A DNA stretch of 64,000 nucleotides. Source: Acridotheres tristis (taxonomy: Eukaryota; Chordata; Aves; Passeriformes; Sturnidae). The notes below the pieces were generated by a model. That model did no database searches. It saw only the letters and a program-made list of their open reading frames with translations, and was not told where the DNA came from. The translations under genes and the position numbers were made by a program. Shown here piece by piece: positions 62,094 to 64,000 of this stretch (the stretch's first letter is position 1; the number at the start of each line of letters is the position of its first letter). The stretch covers positions 66,354,433 through 66,418,432 of the forward strand of contig CM072886.1 in assembly GCA_037013685.1 (NCBI GenBank), written 5' to 3'.

Positions 62094-64000
62094 AATCCAA
62101 CAACCAGAGAGTACTCATAAAATAACAAAATAAGGACAATAAAGATAATCAGAGATATCACTACTAAAAAAAGTCTCTCCAGGGATACTACTATTTGTTT
62201 CATTAGCATCACAGCTTTTCTATACCACATCTCTTGTTTAAAAGCTATAAAATATCTTTTTTTGCAGTTCATTAGCTTTCCCTTTTCAAGGAGGCCAAAT
62301 TTAGACAAGGTACTTTTGTCCTTCTAGCTTAAGTGCTAGAAAATACTCAGTATCTGTGTATATTAACAAGCTTCACTGCTTAGACCAAGTCAGTTTAAAA
62401 TCAATTTAATTGAGTGCAAACTACTACAGGGACACTTTATTTCAGTCAGGTATATGCCAGTTTCAAGTGGTTTAAAATAAGCTGAAACAACAGGAGATTA
62501 AACTAGCATTTACACAAATGTTGCATTACTTTAATTTAAATTGGAGTCACTTTCTTGGCAGGTTCTCCCTAAAACATTGCTTTTTTTTCTAAGGGTAAGC
62601 CTGACTATATTAAGTAATAGAACTATGTAATGTAATGAACTTCCAGACTTCACTTGGAGGTTACTGCCTGATTAGTTGAAATGTGATAAATGGAGAGAAA
62701 ACCCTACCACAAACATGACGTAGAGAATATTAAATGAAAACACATCATGGATGGGGACATGGGTTCTAAGTCTTCCATCTAGTCCTGCTATATAAGAGTG
62801 AGGGAATGAGCAAAGGAAGGAAGAAATTGATTTTTTTTGTTTGAAGCTATTGATAGTTCATGGACAATTACTAATAATAAGCTATTCCATAAGCAGAGGA
62901 ACTAACAAAGCTGGCTTTCTTATGCAATTGTGTCCTATGTGCCCTTTAATAATTAAGGACAGAAATTCTAGCTGCCTTACTGAGTTCTGACTCTCCTAAG
63001 TTCTCCCCCTACATTGCACAGTATCCCTAGCTTTCTCCTGTATGAGAAGAAACAGCATGTGCAATGGCTGAGATGCAGCTCCATATGTGTAGGTAGGTCA
63101 GATAAGATGTACACAGCAGCTGCAGGATCAGGAAGACAAGCAGAACTTGTAACTGTTGGGATCACACTGTACTATTTCCCTGCTGGGGCAGTGAGGAGAG
63201 GGTAGGAGTGCCCATTTAGCCCTCTTTCTGCTTATTCAACAATTTTCAGGAAATTCTGGTACCTTAAAAATTACAGGTGTTCTTAGTCTCCTTCTAATTT
63301 AGTTTAAAGTTGCTGATTGGCTAAAAAAGTAATTGTGAAATGAAAGACATCTGAGCCATAGGCAAAGGAATACTTTGCACAAGTTTCACATACATATTTA
63401 GGTGTTCCAATCGTTTTCATACATGCATGGTTATTGTGATGTTTTGCAGGTGGGCACATTAATGAATGGACACATTAACTTTCTTGCCAAATAAAACTTA
63501 GCTAAGACAGGCCTGTGAGGATAAAATGTAGTTTAATTTCCAGTCTTGTAGCCTAACCACTGGATAATGTTGGTCAGTGGTATTCACTTCAGTGGAGAGA
63601 TCAATGAGCTTACTTGCACCGGGGAGATGGAAAGACTGGTCACAGTAGCTTGCTTGTATTTTTATTTTAGAAAGCAACTTAACATGACAAATAGGTTTCC
63701 AATTTCCAGTTGTCTCCAGCTGCTGCAACAATGGAAGCACTGACCCAAGGATAAAATGTCAACAAAATTCCCAGTTACAGAACAAGGCCCTTATGGGACA
63801 CCAAACTTTACATCAATATTTGATATTTTATCAGAAGCTTAAACCCCATTTTTATCAAAAATATCAAAACATTTATGTTCCTGATTTAGATATATTCAAA
63901 ATGGAGTTATTTTGCAGTTTTCTAAGGATTTTTAATTTTAAAAAAATGGAAAAACTTATCCAAAGTTTTCAAGTTCTGTAAATTCAAATGAATTAATACG
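62094..64000. other. Intergenic DNA to the right edge
   Basis: This AT-rich sequence contains only short chance frames. No repeat, exon or regulatory motif stands out. Confidence 0.6.

Noticed and set aside
61823..62308. 161-codon minus-strand frame with a hydrophobic N-terminal part
   Set aside because: The C-terminal half is CR1 reverse transcriptase; the hydrophobic part is AT-rich flanking DNA that happens to be open, not a membrane protein.

Overview
This is AT-rich vertebrate nuclear DNA from a bird. The main evidence is a set of CR1 LINE fragments of avian type: 3' ends carrying the TCATAGAATCATAGAAT signature, plus recognisable CR1 endonuclease and reverse-transcriptase remnants. Nothing suggests a bacterial, viral or plasmid origin. 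Nearly all open reading frames are short chance frames, frames inside simple repeats, or CpG-island frames.

The one confident gene signal is the first coding exon of CDYL (chromodomain Y-like, a chromatin co-repressor) on the minus strand at 12381-12404. It reads MASEELYE and is followed directly by a GTAAGAG splice donor. It has an optimal Kozak context and an in-frame stop five codons upstream. It lies at the inner edge of the window's only CpG island (about 11.87-13.45 kb). Positions 1-12380 are therefore CDYL intron 1, and the chromodomain exon lies beyond the left edge. The promoter side holds a long pyrimidine tract (purine-rich in the mRNA sense), a (CTG)8 run next to a CGG run, alternating CG sequence, and G-rich tracts. 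On the other flank an ATG-initiated plus-strand frame (13219/13405-13626) ends at a GTGAGT donor-like site and could be the first exon of a divergent transcript.

From 13.65 kb to the right edge I see no functional coding exon: about 50 kb of intergenic DNA upstream of CDYL. It holds (i) CR1 copies or fragments at about 24.0-25.0, 37.25-37.7, 40.57-40.76, 44.7-44.97, 45.08-47.4, 54.16-54.35 and 61.78-62.09 kb; (ii) a probable LTR at about 40.08-40.35 kb and weaker retroelement-like stretches near 19.0 and 43.45 kb; (iii) a frameshifted protein-like relic at 26849-27240 on the minus strand, probably a retrocopy or dead exon of a gene I could not identify; (iv) a 129-bp (TCTCC)n microsatellite at 60.28 kb, which pairs in style with the (AGAGA)17 array in CDYL intron 1 at 5.4 kb; and (v) a few composition anomalies and motif clusters that could be regulatory.

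No tRNA, rRNA, CRISPR array, operon or new multi-gene system is visible. The points most worth following are the CDYL promoter architecture with its AUG-free leader, the possible divergent exon, and the unidentified coding relic.
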